From contig JAFQEJ010000003.1 of assembly GCA_017399105.1 (NCBI GenBank), positions 124,864 to 188,863 of the forward strand: a stretch of 64,000 bases of DNA, in the 5' to 3' direction. Shown here piece by piece: positions 8,396-16,771 of the stretch. Below the pieces are notes generated by a model. That model was given only the letters and a program-made list of their open reading frames with translations, was not told the DNA's origin and searched no databases. The DNA is from Clostridia bacterium (GTDB taxonomy: Bacteria; Bacillota; Clostridia; Oscillospirales; CAG-272). A program made the translations under genes and the position numbers. Positions within the stretch are counted from its first letter, which is position 1; every line of letters begins with the position of its first letter.

Positions 8396-9793
8396 TTAAT
8401 CTGCCGCAGCCTCGTCATCCTCCACCACACGGGTCTTGACAAGCGAGGTTTTGTGGTAGTAGATCATGGTCAGCGCCGAGCAGAGCAGCCAGCCTGCGGG
8501 ATACCCCATAGCAATGGCGAGAATCTCGTTGGAAATATAGTTGGAAACCACAAACAGATAAGCCTGACGGAAGAAAACGAAGGAACCCAGCATAATCAGC
8601 ATAGGCGCACGGGAGTTGCCCGCACCGCGCAGCGCACCTGCATAGATCTGGTTGAAGCAGCAGAGGATATAGAAGGGTGACAGCCATCTGAGCAGCATGG
8701 TGCCGTACTCAACAACCTCAGCCTTGTCATTGAAGAATGCCACAAGCGCGGGAGCGAAGAGCATGATGGGAATGAGCAGCACTACTGTAGTCAGCTCGGC
8801 GAGCAGCATCGCACGGGTGACGCCCTTCTTGGTGCGCTCCACATTGCCCTTGCCCAGATTCTGCCCCACGAAAGTGGTGGAAGCCAGCGCCAGCGACTGC
8901 ATGGGAAGGAGGGCAAGCTGGTCGATCTTTGCATAGGCTGTCCAGCCCGACATGCAGTCCTCGCCAAACTGATTGATATAGGACTGTACAAAAATGTTGG
9001 AAAAGGATGTAATCGCCATCTGAAGAGCTGCTGGAATGCCCACCTTGAAGATCTTTCCCAGCATATTGAGGTCAATCTTCATCAGGCGCAGGTCGAGCTT
9101 CACGCACTCATCGCTTCTCATCAGCGTGACAATCACCATCACTGCCGATACGCACTGTGCCATGACGGTAGCCAGCGCCACGCCTGCCACGCCCATTTCA
9201 AAGGCCAGCACAAAGACCAGATCGAGCACCGTATTGATGATGGCGCAGACCACGATAAAGTAGAAGGGATGCGTCGAATCGCCCACTGCGCGCAGGATAC
9301 CCGAGCCGATATTGTAGATCATCATGCCAAGGAAACCGGCGAAATAAATGGTCAGATAGGTTTCGGACAGGGGAACAACCGACTCGGGGGTGTTCATCAT
9401 GCGGATGAGCAGCGGCGTCGCGGCAATTCCCGCGAAGGTGAGAATCACACCGAGAATCAGCGTCATGACAAAGGCCGTATGCACCGCCTGTCTGGTCTTA
9501 TCATAGCGCTTCGCGCCGTAATACTGGGAGATAATAACACCGGTACCGCCCGACAGCCCCATGAAGAAGCTGATAAACATGTTGATAGCGGGGCCCAACG
9601 TTCCCACCGCCGAAAAAGCTTCGTTTGAGACATAGTTTCCCACCACCCAGGTGTCCACTGTATTGTAAAGCTGCTGAAAGATGTTGCCAATCAGCAGAGG
9701 GATTGAAAAGACGATAAGATGCTTTATGATGCTGCCCTCGGTCATATCGACATGGGCTTTGCCGTTTTTGATATGCTTCAGAATGCCTGTCAT
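8396..9793 (-). CDS. MATE-family multidrug efflux transporter
   Basis: A 465-residue protein with twelve membrane segments in two homologous halves. N-terminal motifs IPLLIGNIFQQLYNTVDTWV and GTGVIISQYYGAK and the second-half VGIPAALQMAITSF are characteristic of MATE (DinF/NorM-like) cation-coupled exporters, which use sodium or proton gradients. GGAG precedes the ATG at 9793. The promoter region contains two TACCAA direct repeats (9832-9837 and 9843-9848) downstream of the -10 box, possibly an operator. No regulator gene is adjacent. Confidence 0.93.
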   Translation of the reverse strand: MTGILKHIKNGKAHVDMTEGSIIKHLIVFSIPLLIGNIFQQLYNTVDTWVVGNYVSNEAFSAVGTLGPAINMFISFFMGLSGGTGVIISQYYGAKRYDKTRQAVHTAFVMTLILGVILTFAGIAATPLLIRMMNTPESVVPLSETYLTIYFAGFLGMMIYNIGSGILRAVGDSTHPFYFIVVCAIINTVLDLVFVLAFEMGVAGVALATVMAQCVSAVMVIVTLMRSDECVKLDLRLMKIDLNMLGKIFKVGIPAALQMAITSFSNIFVQSYINQFGEDCMSGWTAYAKIDQLALLPMQSLALASTTFVGQNLGKGNVERTKKGVTRAMLLAELTTVVLLIPIMLFAPALVAFFNDKAEVVEYGTMLLRWLSPFYILCCFNQIYAGALRGAGNSRAPMLIMLGSFVFFRQAYLFVVSNYISNEILAIAMGYPAGWLLCSALTMIYYHKTSLVKTRVVEDDEAAAD

Positions 9794-9853
9794 GATTGTG
9801 CTCCGTGAAATTTGCTGTCCTTAACATTAGGTACCAAATGATTACCAAGTACT

Positions 9854-9882
9854 ATTATATATCATGCGGCAGCGTAAATCAA
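9854..9882 (-). promoter_or_regulatory. Promoter of the MATE gene
   Basis: On the minus strand TTGATT (9877-9882), 17 bases, TATAAT (9854-9859). TACCAA repeats lie just downstream and could bind a repressor. Confidence 0.7.
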
Positions 9883-9913
9883 GTCCTGCGGCAAAAAATG
9901 CGGCAGAATGACG

Positions 9914-9944
9914 AAAAACTGCCCCACGCCGAAGCGCAGGGCAG
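9914..9944 (-). terminator. Terminator of the sigma/anti-sigma operon
   Basis: CTGCCC (9919-9924) pairs with GGGCAG (9939-9944). On the minus strand the stem runs into TTTTTC. Confidence 0.75.
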
Positions 9945-9956
9945 AGGGGGACAGGC

Positions 9957-11063
9957 TTATTTCAGGGGAATTTCCAGGTAGATGTCATAGTGGACGGTGG
10001 GGTCGTCTTCAATCGTATAATGATCGCCTGTAATGAGAATCTTTACGACCTCATCCACATGGATGGGCTTGCTGAAGGAGAAGGATGCTTTTGTATCGGT
10101 GATATCATACATGGTATAATGAACATCAAGTGTTGTCAGACCGCCGCCAAGCATACTTCCGTCCGCAAACTCGAGGACAAAGGTCAGTTCATTTTCATAG
10201 AGCACGCCCTTTCTGCCGACGGGATCACCGCCCGATTTCTTGAATTTTTCGAGGATTTCTTCGGTGGGCACATAATCGGGATCAACCTGACTGCCTTCAA
10301 GAATTTCGATAAAACCTTCGCCTTCAAAGGTGATCGAGAAGGGGGTCGCGGTAATCTTATCCACCCGAACAGTCTCGTTTCCAATGCTTTGATCAAGCAG
10401 CACCATCTCAGCAAGCGTTGTCGGAACGCTCAGCGCATACTCCCATTCGCCATCATAGAGCATGTAATCTTCCATATAATACATCTGACCCGCGGGATGC
10501 TGATCATCGTAGATGAAGCGCACCTTCACGCCGACATCCATCACTCCATCATGCAGACTTTCCATCTCACTGCGGAAGCTGATGGGATTGATATAGAAAG
10601 TCGCCTCACAACTGCCCTCGGGGTAAATGTACATCATTGTGGTGATGCCTTCCTTTCCGTCGAGCGAAATCTCGCAGAGTGCTCTGTAATCATGCTCGCT
10701 CGCCCGTCCCAGCGGCTCAGGCGTGGTCAGTCTTCCGCCGAGATGCAGATTATATTCGTCGCAGTAAGCCTGGGTGAACTCGAACACCACATCCTCATTC
10801 CCGCTTGTTACCACCGTCACATCGGGAGCCGAAGCCAGCCTGTCAGCATCCTCACCGAAGACGATATCAAATCCGCCCCGTATCCCCACATATGCCGATA
10901 CGGAAGCCGTCAGAATCATCACCGCCGCCAGCCCGCAGACAAGCGCGCGCTTCAGGCTGACGCTCTTCCTTTTCTCAAAATTGCCCGCTGTGATGCGCTC
11001 CGCCAGATCACCTTGCGGCAGCTCATGGGCAGTTGCACTTTGAATCAAATCGCTCAGTTTCAT
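9957..11063 (-). CDS. DUF4179-like anti-sigma membrane protein
   Basis: A 368-residue single-pass membrane protein. The first ~35 residues are cytoplasmic (LIQSATAHELPQGDLAERI), then a membrane helix ALVCGLAAVMILTASVSAYV, then a large extracellular beta-rich part. Its start overlaps the stop of the sigma factor gene by four bases (ATGA). Position and layout fit the DUF4179 group of anti-sigma-like partners found next to sigma factors in Clostridia. It probably holds the sigma factor inactive until an envelope signal arrives; this is inference from arrangement. Confidence 0.8.
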   Translation of the reverse strand: MKLSDLIQSATAHELPQGDLAERITAGNFEKRKSVSLKRALVCGLAAVMILTASVSAYVGIRGGFDIVFGEDADRLASAPDVTVVTSGNEDVVFEFTQAYCDEYNLHLGGRLTTPEPLGRASEHDYRALCEISLDGKEGITTMMYIYPEGSCEATFYINPISFRSEMESLHDGVMDVGVKVRFIYDDQHPAGQMYYMEDYMLYDGEWEYALSVPTTLAEMVLLDQSIGNETVRVDKITATPFSITFEGEGFIEILEGSQVDPDYVPTEEILEKFKKSGGDPVGRKGVLYENELTFVLEFADGSMLGGGLTTLDVHYTMYDITDTKASFSFSKPIHVDEVVKILITGDHYTIEDDPTVHYDIYLEIPLK

Positions 11064-11605
11064 GATAAATCTCCTTTCGTCATCTCTTCCCGCAGTCTCT
11101 TCAGTCCGCGGTAGAGCTTATTTTTCACAAAGGACTGCCCACAGCCGAGCGCGGCCGCAATCTCGGGAATGGTAAGCCCTATGCTGTAATAGAGATGAAA
11201 GATGCGCCGCGTGTCCATATCAAAGCCTGCAATCAGCGAAGCTGCTGACTGCACTTCCATGCGCTCCATCACAATCTCCTCGGCGGACATCACCTCAAGG
11301 GCAGCGTCGGTAATCTCAAGCTCATCGCCCTCCTCACCGACCACCGTCAGCGGAACGTCCCGCAGCTTTTCGCGCAGGCTGTAGTGCCGCCAGAGATGAT
11401 GCTTTGCCAGCTTCATGCAGAGGGCAGCGGGATTCTGTATGTACTCCACTCCACGCTCGTTGAGGATGCGCCAGACCTCGCACCAGACCTCCTGGGCAAT
11501 ATCTCCGATCTCGGCAACATCGCCGCACTTGGAGGTTATGTAAATCAGCACCTTCCTGCTGTGCGCTTCGTAAAGCGCATGGAATCGCTTTTCGATATCG
11601 GTCAT
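11060..11605 (-). CDS. ECF-type RNA polymerase sigma factor
   Basis: A 181-residue sigma-70 family protein with region 2 (YEAHSRKVLIYITSKC, then IGDIAQEVWCEVWRIL) and region 4 (RRIFHLYYSIGLTIPEIAAA, then SFVKNKLYRGLKRLREEM). No region 1.1 or 3, so it is an ECF-like factor. The ATG at 11605 follows AAAGGTGG; the frame extends upstream, but without a ribosome site. It is translationally coupled to the membrane anti-sigma gene. An ECF-like promoter (TGAAAC-18-CTCTAAT) upstream suggests autoregulation. Confidence 0.9.
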   Translation of the reverse strand: MTDIEKRFHALYEAHSRKVLIYITSKCGDVAEIGDIAQEVWCEVWRILNERGVEYIQNPAALCMKLAKHHLWRHYSLREKLRDVPLTVVGEEGDELEITDAALEVMSAEEIVMERMEVQSAASLIAGFDMDTRRIFHLYYSIGLTIPEIAAALGCGQSFVKNKLYRGLKRLREEMTKGDLS

Positions 11606-11626
11606 GCTCTCACCACCTTTCACCCT

Positions 11627-11657
11627 ATTAGAGTTGAACTGAGGCAAAAAAGTTTCA
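11627..11657 (-). promoter_or_regulatory. Candidate autoregulated ECF promoter
   Basis: On the minus strand TGAAAC (11652-11657) is followed after 18 bases by CTCTAAT (11627-11633). TGAAAC is a typical ECF -35. The position just before the sigma gene fits self-activation. Not a sigma-A consensus. Confidence 0.4.
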
Positions 11658-11695
11658 CCTGTTCCAAAATTCATTCTGCGTTCATCCCAATTTTA

Positions 11696-11724
11696 TTGAC
11701 GAACCAAATACACTGTGATATAAT
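11696..11724 (+). promoter_or_regulatory. Promoter of the nitrilase-GDPD gene
   Basis: TTGACG (11696-11701), 17 bases, TATAAT (11719-11724). Probably also drives fucO, which follows 25 bases after the fusion gene. Confidence 0.85.
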
Positions 11725-11761
11725 AACGGCAAGATATTCATAAATTCAAGGAAGGATTACC

Positions 11762-13372
11762 ATGAAAGCCTGTATCCTCCAGCCCCCCTATTCAAGAGAT
11801 ATATCCCTCTCGGATGAATACTTTGACTATAAGCTGAAGCTGCTGGACGAATGCGATGAGAGCATCGACATCATCGTCCTCCCCGAATACAGCGACGTTC
11901 CCTGCGCCACCTCCACCCTGGAGGAGACGCTGTACTGGCACAACCGCTGTATTGAGGTGCTCCTCGGAAAATGCATCGAAACAGCAAAGCGCTGCTCGGC
12001 GATGGTTTTTGTAAACGCCCTCTTCGAGGTTGAAGCGGGAAAATACCGCAACACCACCTATGTCTATAACCGCGAGGGAAAACTCGTGGGGCAGTATTTC
12101 AAAAAGCATCTGCCGCCGCTGGAGTTTGAAACCCTCGCCCTCGATTCGGCATACACCTTTGAGCCCTCCGCTCCCTATATTCTTGAGCTTGAGGGGCTGC
12201 GCTTCGGCTTCCTCACCTGCTACGATTTCTATTTCTACGAAGCCACCGCTGCCATCGCAAGAGAGAATGCAGACATCATCATCGGCTGCTCGCTCCAGCG
12301 AAGCGATACCCATGACGCCATCGAGATCATGTGCCGTCATCTCGCCTACAACACCAATGCCTATGTGCTCCGCTCCTCGGTCAGCTTTGCGGAGGACTCG
12401 GAGATCTGCGGTGCCTCCATGGCAGTCTCCCCCTACGGAAAGGTAATTGCCAACATGAAGGGACGCTTCGGTGCAGTAACCGTGGAATTCGATCCCGCCG
12501 ACAAGCACTTCAAGCCGGCAGGCTACGGCAATCCCCCCGCATCTCACCATGAATACATCGAATACGGACGCAAGCCCTGGCAGTATCGCCCTGCAGGCAG
12601 TGCCATCATCCCCCACGACGGCATCCTGCCCTACCCACGCGTCTGCGCCCACCGCGGCTTCAGCAGGGTTGCCCCAGAGAACAGCATGCCCGCCTTCGGT
12701 GCCGCCATTGCACTCGGTGCCAAAGAGATCGAATTTGACCTCTGGCCTACCGCAGACGGCGAGATTGTCTCCTGCCACGACGCCAACCTGGATCGGGTGA
12801 GTACAGGCACGGGCTATATCACCGACCACACCCTCGCCCGACTTGAAGAGCTCGACTTTGGCATCAAATTCGGCGAAGCGTTTGAGGGCCTGCACATTGT
12901 CCGCTTTGAGGAAATCCTGCAGAAATTCGCCTGCCAGACCATCATGAACATCCACATCAAGCCCCTCTCCTACAGCGCCCCCTATCCCGAGGAGCTGATG
13001 AAGAAAATCCTCGCGCTGATCAGACGCTATGACTGCGAAAAGCATGTCTATCTGATGCTCGAAACCGATGAAATGATCGCCCAGTTCAAGGCGTATGCGC
13101 CCCACATCAAGGTCTGTGTCGGTCATCTTGCCGCCCGTCCCTGGGAAATCGTCGACCGCGCCATCGCCCTCGGCTGTGAGCGAGTACAGCTCTACAAGCC
13201 CTACTTCAACCGCGAAATGATAGAAAAAGCCCACGCGCATGGCATCATCTGCAATGTCTTCTGGTCGGACGATCCCAAGGAAGCGCGAGACTTCCTCGAC
13301 ATGGGCATCGATGTGATTCTCTCAAATGATTACAACCGCATAGCGAACACCGTGAAAGAATATAAAAAATAA
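11762..13372 (+). CDS. Fusion protein: carbon-nitrogen hydrolase plus glycerophosphodiester phosphodiesterase
   Basis: A 536-residue two-domain enzyme. Residues 1-265 are a nitrilase-superfamily domain with the Glu-Lys-Cys triad: Glu42 (LPEYSD), Lys114 (YFKKHLPP) and Cys153 (FLTCYDFYF). Residues 290-536 are a GDPD domain with His297-Arg298 (CAHRGFSRVAPENSMP), Glu306, Glu324/Asp326 (IEFDLWPTADG) and His339 (SCHDANLDR). All catalytic residues appear kept, so both halves may be active. No signal peptide is seen, so it should be cytoplasmic. It might split a glycerophosphodiester and an amide in the same substrate. It is likely cotranscribed with fucO. Confidence 0.88.
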   Translation: MKACILQPPYSRDISLSDEYFDYKLKLLDECDESIDIIVLPEYSDVPCATSTLEETLYWHNRCIEVLLGKCIETAKRCSAMVFVNALFEVEAGKYRNTTYVYNREGKLVGQYFKKHLPPLEFETLALDSAYTFEPSAPYILELEGLRFGFLTCYDFYFYEATAAIARENADIIIGCSLQRSDTHDAIEIMCRHLAYNTNAYVLRSSVSFAEDSEICGASMAVSPYGKVIANMKGRFGAVTVEFDPADKHFKPAGYGNPPASHHEYIEYGRKPWQYRPAGSAIIPHDGILPYPRVCAHRGFSRVAPENSMPAFGAAIALGAKEIEFDLWPTADGEIVSCHDANLDRVSTGTGYITDHTLARLEELDFGIKFGEAFEGLHIVRFEEILQKFACQTIMNIHIKPLSYSAPYPEELMKKILALIRRYDCEKHVYLMLETDEMIAQFKAYAPHIKVCVGHLAARPWEIVDRAIALGCERVQLYKPYFNREMIEKAHAHGIICNVFWSDDPKEARDFLDMGIDVILSNDYNRIANTVKEYKK

Positions 13373-13397
13373 ATTTATATAAACGGAGGAATTTCCA

Positions 13398-14546
13398 ATG
13401 GCAAACAGATTCGTACTCAATGAAACCAGCTACCACGGCAAGGGCGCCATCGCCGAGATCGCAAACGAGATCAAGGCACGCGCATTTGCAAAGGCTCTCG
13501 TCTGCTCCGACCCCGATCTTGTCAAGTTCGGCGTTACCAAGAAGGTCACCGACATTCTCGATGCGGCAGCCATCCCCTATGAGCTTTACAGCAACATCAA
13601 GCCCAACCCCACCATCGAAAATGTTCAGTCGGGCGTTGAAGCTTACAAGGCATGCGGTGCCGACTGTATCGTAGCTATCGGCGGCGGCTCTTCCATCGAC
13701 ACCGCAAAGGCAATCGCAATCATCATCGCCAACCCCGAATTTGCTGATGTCCGTTCTCTCGAGGGCGTCGCTCCCACCAAAAACAAGTGTGTTCCGATCA
13801 TCGCCGTTCCCACCACCGCAGGCACCGCTGCTGAGGTTACCATCAACTATGTCATCACCGATGCAGAGAAAAACCGCAAGATGGTCTGCGTAGACGTTCA
13901 CGACATCCCCGTTGTTGCCGTTGTTGACCCTGATATGATGAGCACCATGCCCAAGGGTCTGACCGCCGCAACCGGTATGGATGCCCTCACCCATGCCATC
14001 GAAGGCTACATCACAGCCGGCGCATGGGAGCTTTCCGACATGTTCCACATCAAGGCAATCGAGCTGATCGCGAAGACCCTGCGTGCCGCAGTTGAAGGCA
14101 CCGATGAAGGCCGCGAAGGCATGGCACTCGGTCAGTATATCGCCGGCATGGGCTTCTCCAATGTGGGTCTCGGTATCGTTCATTCGATGGCTCATCCCCT
14201 CGGCGCACTCTATGACACTCCTCACGGCGTAGCAAATGCCATTATTCTCCCCACCGTTATGGAGTACAACGCACCCGCAACCGGTGAGAAGTACCGCGAC
14301 ATCGCAGTCGCTATGGGCGTTAAGGGCGTTGATGCCATGACCCTCGAGGAAGCACGCAAGGCAGCCATCGACGCAGTCAAGCAGCTCTCCGCAGATGTAG
14401 GCATCCCCGCTGACCTGAAGGAAATCGTCAAGTGTGAGGACCTCGACTTCCTCGCACAGTCCGCATACGACGATGCATGCCGCCCCGGCAACCCCAGAGA
14501 GACCTCTGTTGAGGAGATCAAGGCGCTCTATCTGTCGCTGCTTTAA
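13398..14546 (+). CDS. fucO: Lactaldehyde reductase (iron-containing alcohol dehydrogenase)
   Basis: A 382-residue group III alcohol dehydrogenase that reduces lactaldehyde to 1,2-propanediol with NADH. It matches E. coli FucO closely as I recall it: start MANRFVLNETSYHGKGA, FADVRSLEGVAPT, PTTAGTAAEVTINYVITD, GMGFSNVGLGIVHSMAHPLG. Metal ligands are Asp195, His199, His262 and His276. The NAD motif is GGGSSID. The gene follows the nitrilase-GDPD gene by 25 bases with GGAGGA. No fucose or rhamnose pathway genes are adjacent, so it may act on methylpentose-derived or other aldehydes made elsewhere. Its codon choice suggests high expression. Confidence 0.93.
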   Translation: MANRFVLNETSYHGKGAIAEIANEIKARAFAKALVCSDPDLVKFGVTKKVTDILDAAAIPYELYSNIKPNPTIENVQSGVEAYKACGADCIVAIGGGSSIDTAKAIAIIIANPEFADVRSLEGVAPTKNKCVPIIAVPTTAGTAAEVTINYVITDAEKNRKMVCVDVHDIPVVAVVDPDMMSTMPKGLTAATGMDALTHAIEGYITAGAWELSDMFHIKAIELIAKTLRAAVEGTDEGREGMALGQYIAGMGFSNVGLGIVHSMAHPLGALYDTPHGVANAIILPTVMEYNAPATGEKYRDIAVAMGVKGVDAMTLEEARKAAIDAVKQLSADVGIPADLKEIVKCEDLDFLAQSAYDDACRPGNPRETSVEEIKALYLSLL

Positions 14547-14563
14547 TTGATATTGCATTACGA

Positions 14564-14593
14564 AGAGGATGGCGAAAGCTGTCCTCTTTTTGT
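14564..14593 (+). terminator. Terminator after fucO
   Basis: AAGAGGA (14564-14570) pairs with TCCTCTT (14583-14589), followed by a T-run. Confidence 0.85.
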
Positions 14594-14639
14594 GATGTTT
14601 GCACAATAACAACATTTCATCTTTATGATATGTTACAAT

Positions 14640-14668
14640 TGACAAAATTTCACATATATGTTATACTA
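14640..14668 (+). promoter_or_regulatory. Promoter of the small secreted protein gene
   Basis: TTGACA (14640-14645), 17 bases, TATACT (14663-14668). The leader to the ATG at 14806 is about 130 bases and has no structure I recognise. Confidence 0.8.
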
Positions 14669-14805
14669 AAATCAAAAAGCTTCACCACTCCCCGACCGAA
14701 ATCGCAGAAAAGAGAACTCCAATGGGCTAATAAACCGAGCATCATTCCCCCTATAATATTGTCCGATTTTGAACACATTCTCACAATATTCACAGGAGGT
14801 TTCTT

Positions 14806-15273
14806 ATGAAACATTATATTAAAAAATTCATTCCCATTTTACTCGCCCTTTTCATGCTCTGTGCGCAGACATTGCCTGTATATGCGCACTGCGACAGCGG
14901 TTTTGATACTGCTTTTGTATTCACACTGGCAGGTGATTTGCACGCTTTTCCCGAAACCAACTTCAGCGACAGCGCATATGCGGTATCGAGTGTAAGCTTG
15001 ATTGATTCAGGAGATTATCAAGTTACATCCTTTAATGCCAGTGTATATATTTATAATAACATCTCCGGAGCAAGTGACACCCAACAATCATCATGGGTTC
15101 GTTCTCAAAATGCACCTAATCTGAGTATCTCTACTCCATCTGCTTCATTAACAATTGCTCATGGTGCGTCAAGTTATCATTCAGCCAGTGCAGCGCATCT
15201 TGACTCGTATGGGTTAGCTATCGAGTACGATTATGCTATTGTTAATAATACAAGCAGCGCAAATTTTGATTAA
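14806..15273 (+). CDS. Small secreted protein of unknown function
   Basis: A 155-residue protein with a signal peptide (MKHYIKKFIPILLALFMLCA, cleavage after LPVYA) and no lipobox. The mature part is rich in Ser, Thr, Asn and Tyr, lacks Lys almost entirely and looks beta-structured. No known domain is recognised. AGGAGG precedes the ATG. The gene is clearly more AT-rich than its left neighbours, as is the lipoprotein after it, which suggests acquisition as a pair. Confidence 0.75.
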   Translation: MKHYIKKFIPILLALFMLCAQTLPVYAHCDSGFDTAFVFTLAGDLHAFPETNFSDSAYAVSSVSLIDSGDYQVTSFNASVYIYNNISGASDTQQSSWVRSQNAPNLSISTPSASLTIAHGASSYHSASAAHLDSYGLAIEYDYAIVNNTSSANFD

Positions 15274-15280
15274 CACGAAA

Positions 15281-15312
15281 AATTGGGGTGTTGCAAATGC
15301 AACATCCCAATT
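15281..15312 (+). terminator. Hairpin after the secreted protein gene
   Basis: A 14-bp stem (15281-15294 with 15299-15312; AATTGGGG opposite the matching CCCAATT). The T-tract is weak, so it may be a partial terminator or an RNA-stabilising stem before the lipoprotein gene. Confidence 0.55.
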
Positions 15313-15320
15313 AACGAATT

Positions 15321-15344
15321 ATGATATGATATGATATGATATGA
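15321..15344 (+). repeat. Tandem ATGAT repeat at a start codon
   Basis: Four copies of the pentamer ATGAT (15321-15340) run directly into ATGA at 15341, the start of the lipoprotein gene. Each upstream ATG opens the two-codon frame ATG-ATA-TGA, whose stop overlaps the next ATG. No Shine-Dalgarno site is present upstream. Confidence 0.85.
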
Positions 15345-16606
15345 AAAATAATATAAAAAATAGACTTATCCTCATTCTTTTGATATACATTATCTTCACT
15401 TTAACAGGATGTAATAATACCACATCAGAGAAAGAACCACTCATCCCCTACATCAAACGAGACCCCAGCATCAAAATGAACACCCACTCCGGTCTTACAA
15501 CTGATGGAAGCAATATATATTTCACCGCAATTGTAGGAAGCGATACCGCGCAGTTATCCTATTCACCTCAAACAAACATCTATTCACGTCTTTGCAATGA
15601 TCCGTTGTGTGATCACAAAAGTTCATGCTACATCAGCCATATTCGCACCGACAGTGAATTTATCTTCCACCAGAATTACGCATATTTTTATCACTTTGAT
15701 CTGACATACAAAGCCAAAGACCCCAATGCAAATCCATCTGTAAACTTCATCAGATATGACTTGATAAACAATCAGTACCGCCTATACCAAACAATAGAGG
15801 GATATAAGCTACACACAAAGTTAAACTGTCTGTATGCCGGAGATTACAGATATTATTACGATATGGTTGATGTAAGCGAAACAACCGAAGCAGATACCGA
15901 CAACTTTGAATATTCATTAATGAGGCAGAATTTGTACAACCGAAACACCGAGACTGTGTACACCGGAGTTTACATTGCAGAAGATTATTTTACTCCGCTT
16001 GTTGCTGTTCCTGGGAAAGTATTTTTCAAACTTCCCACTTCTATTGAAGTACGCGATGAACAGAGCTTGGATGTGTTGAAAAGAATCGAGATTGTTTTCG
16101 GAAATGCAACCTATGACGGCACATACATTTATGGAACAGCCTGGAAACAGGATTCTGAAGGAACCTATCTTTACCGCATGAATCCCGATACCTATGAAAT
16201 TGAGGAATTTATTATTCCCGGAAAAATATCCACCTATTGGCTGGGAGATGATTATATATATTTTATCACCAATCAGAAAAAAACAACCGAACGGGCACAT
16301 GGCATGCATGAATATCCCGATTCCACCATCTTCAAGCTCTCCAAAGCATCCCTTGACAGCGGTACTCCCGATATCAAAATGTTGGCAACCTTCGATGGCG
16401 CTTTCGACAAAACCTACATAGAAGACAACGCCCTGGTCGAACTGGACGGTGCACTTTATGGTTTCTACGGTACCTTCAACGAAAATGTGCATGAATTCGA
16501 AAGCGGAATCGACGGATTTTCCTCCACACGCAACGGCTGCGACTTCCTTATCCGCATCGACTGCGAAACAGGCGAAATTTCGATTGTTGAGGGAACAGTA
16601 AGATAA
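15341..16606 (+). CDS. Lipoprotein, probably beta-propeller
   Basis: A 421-residue lipoprotein. The signal peptide ends in the lipobox LTGC (residue about 24). The mature part is rich in Tyr and aromatic strands and carries LCNDPLCDHKSSC, a motif I have seen in DUF5050-like beta-propeller lipoproteins of gut Clostridia. No catalytic site is evident. There is no ribosome site; instead the start is preceded by the ATGAT repeat, an unusual initiation region. The gene is AT-rich like the one before it. A structured intergenic repeat begins just after its stop. Confidence 0.75.
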   Translation: MKNNIKNRLILILLIYIIFTLTGCNNTTSEKEPLIPYIKRDPSIKMNTHSGLTTDGSNIYFTAIVGSDTAQLSYSPQTNIYSRLCNDPLCDHKSSCYISHIRTDSEFIFHQNYAYFYHFDLTYKAKDPNANPSVNFIRYDLINNQYRLYQTIEGYKLHTKLNCLYAGDYRYYYDMVDVSETTEADTDNFEYSLMRQNLYNRNTETVYTGVYIAEDYFTPLVAVPGKVFFKLPTSIEVRDEQSLDVLKRIEIVFGNATYDGTYIYGTAWKQDSEGTYLYRMNPDTYEIEEFIIPGKISTYWLGDDYIYFITNQKKTTERAHGMHEYPDSTIFKLSKASLDSGTPDIKMLATFDGAFDKTYIEDNALVELDGALYGFYGTFNENVHEFESGIDGFSSTRNGCDFLIRIDCETGEISIVEGTVR

Positions 16607-16612
16607 AAAATA

Positions 16613-16771
16613 GGGGCTGTTTCAAATGTTCCATTTGAAACAGCCCAGCCACAAAATCTTTGATTTTAGGACGCATATTGATTGGTTTTCGGGCATAAAA
16701 TGCCCGAAAATGACGGTCATTGACCGGCAAAATCAATATCCAAGGGGCTGACGCATGCAAATGCGACAGCC
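16613..16771 (-). repeat. Structured intergenic repeat, copy 1 (inverted)
   Basis: About 159 bp, the reverse complement of copies 2 and 3. It is bounded by two hairpins (GGGCTGTTTCAAATG with its complement; GGCTGACGCAT with ATGCGACAGCC). Inside are the stem CGGTCATTGACCG and TTTTCGGGCAT/ATGCCCGAAAA, enclosed by TATTGATT/AATCAATA. It lies between convergent genes and supplies the last codons of the acetyltransferase. Confidence 0.9.

Noticed and set aside
13245..14645. 466-residue ORF antisense to fucO
   Set aside because: Entirely antisense to a highly conserved enzyme gene, low-complexity Cys/Gly/Asp-rich translation; a shadow.
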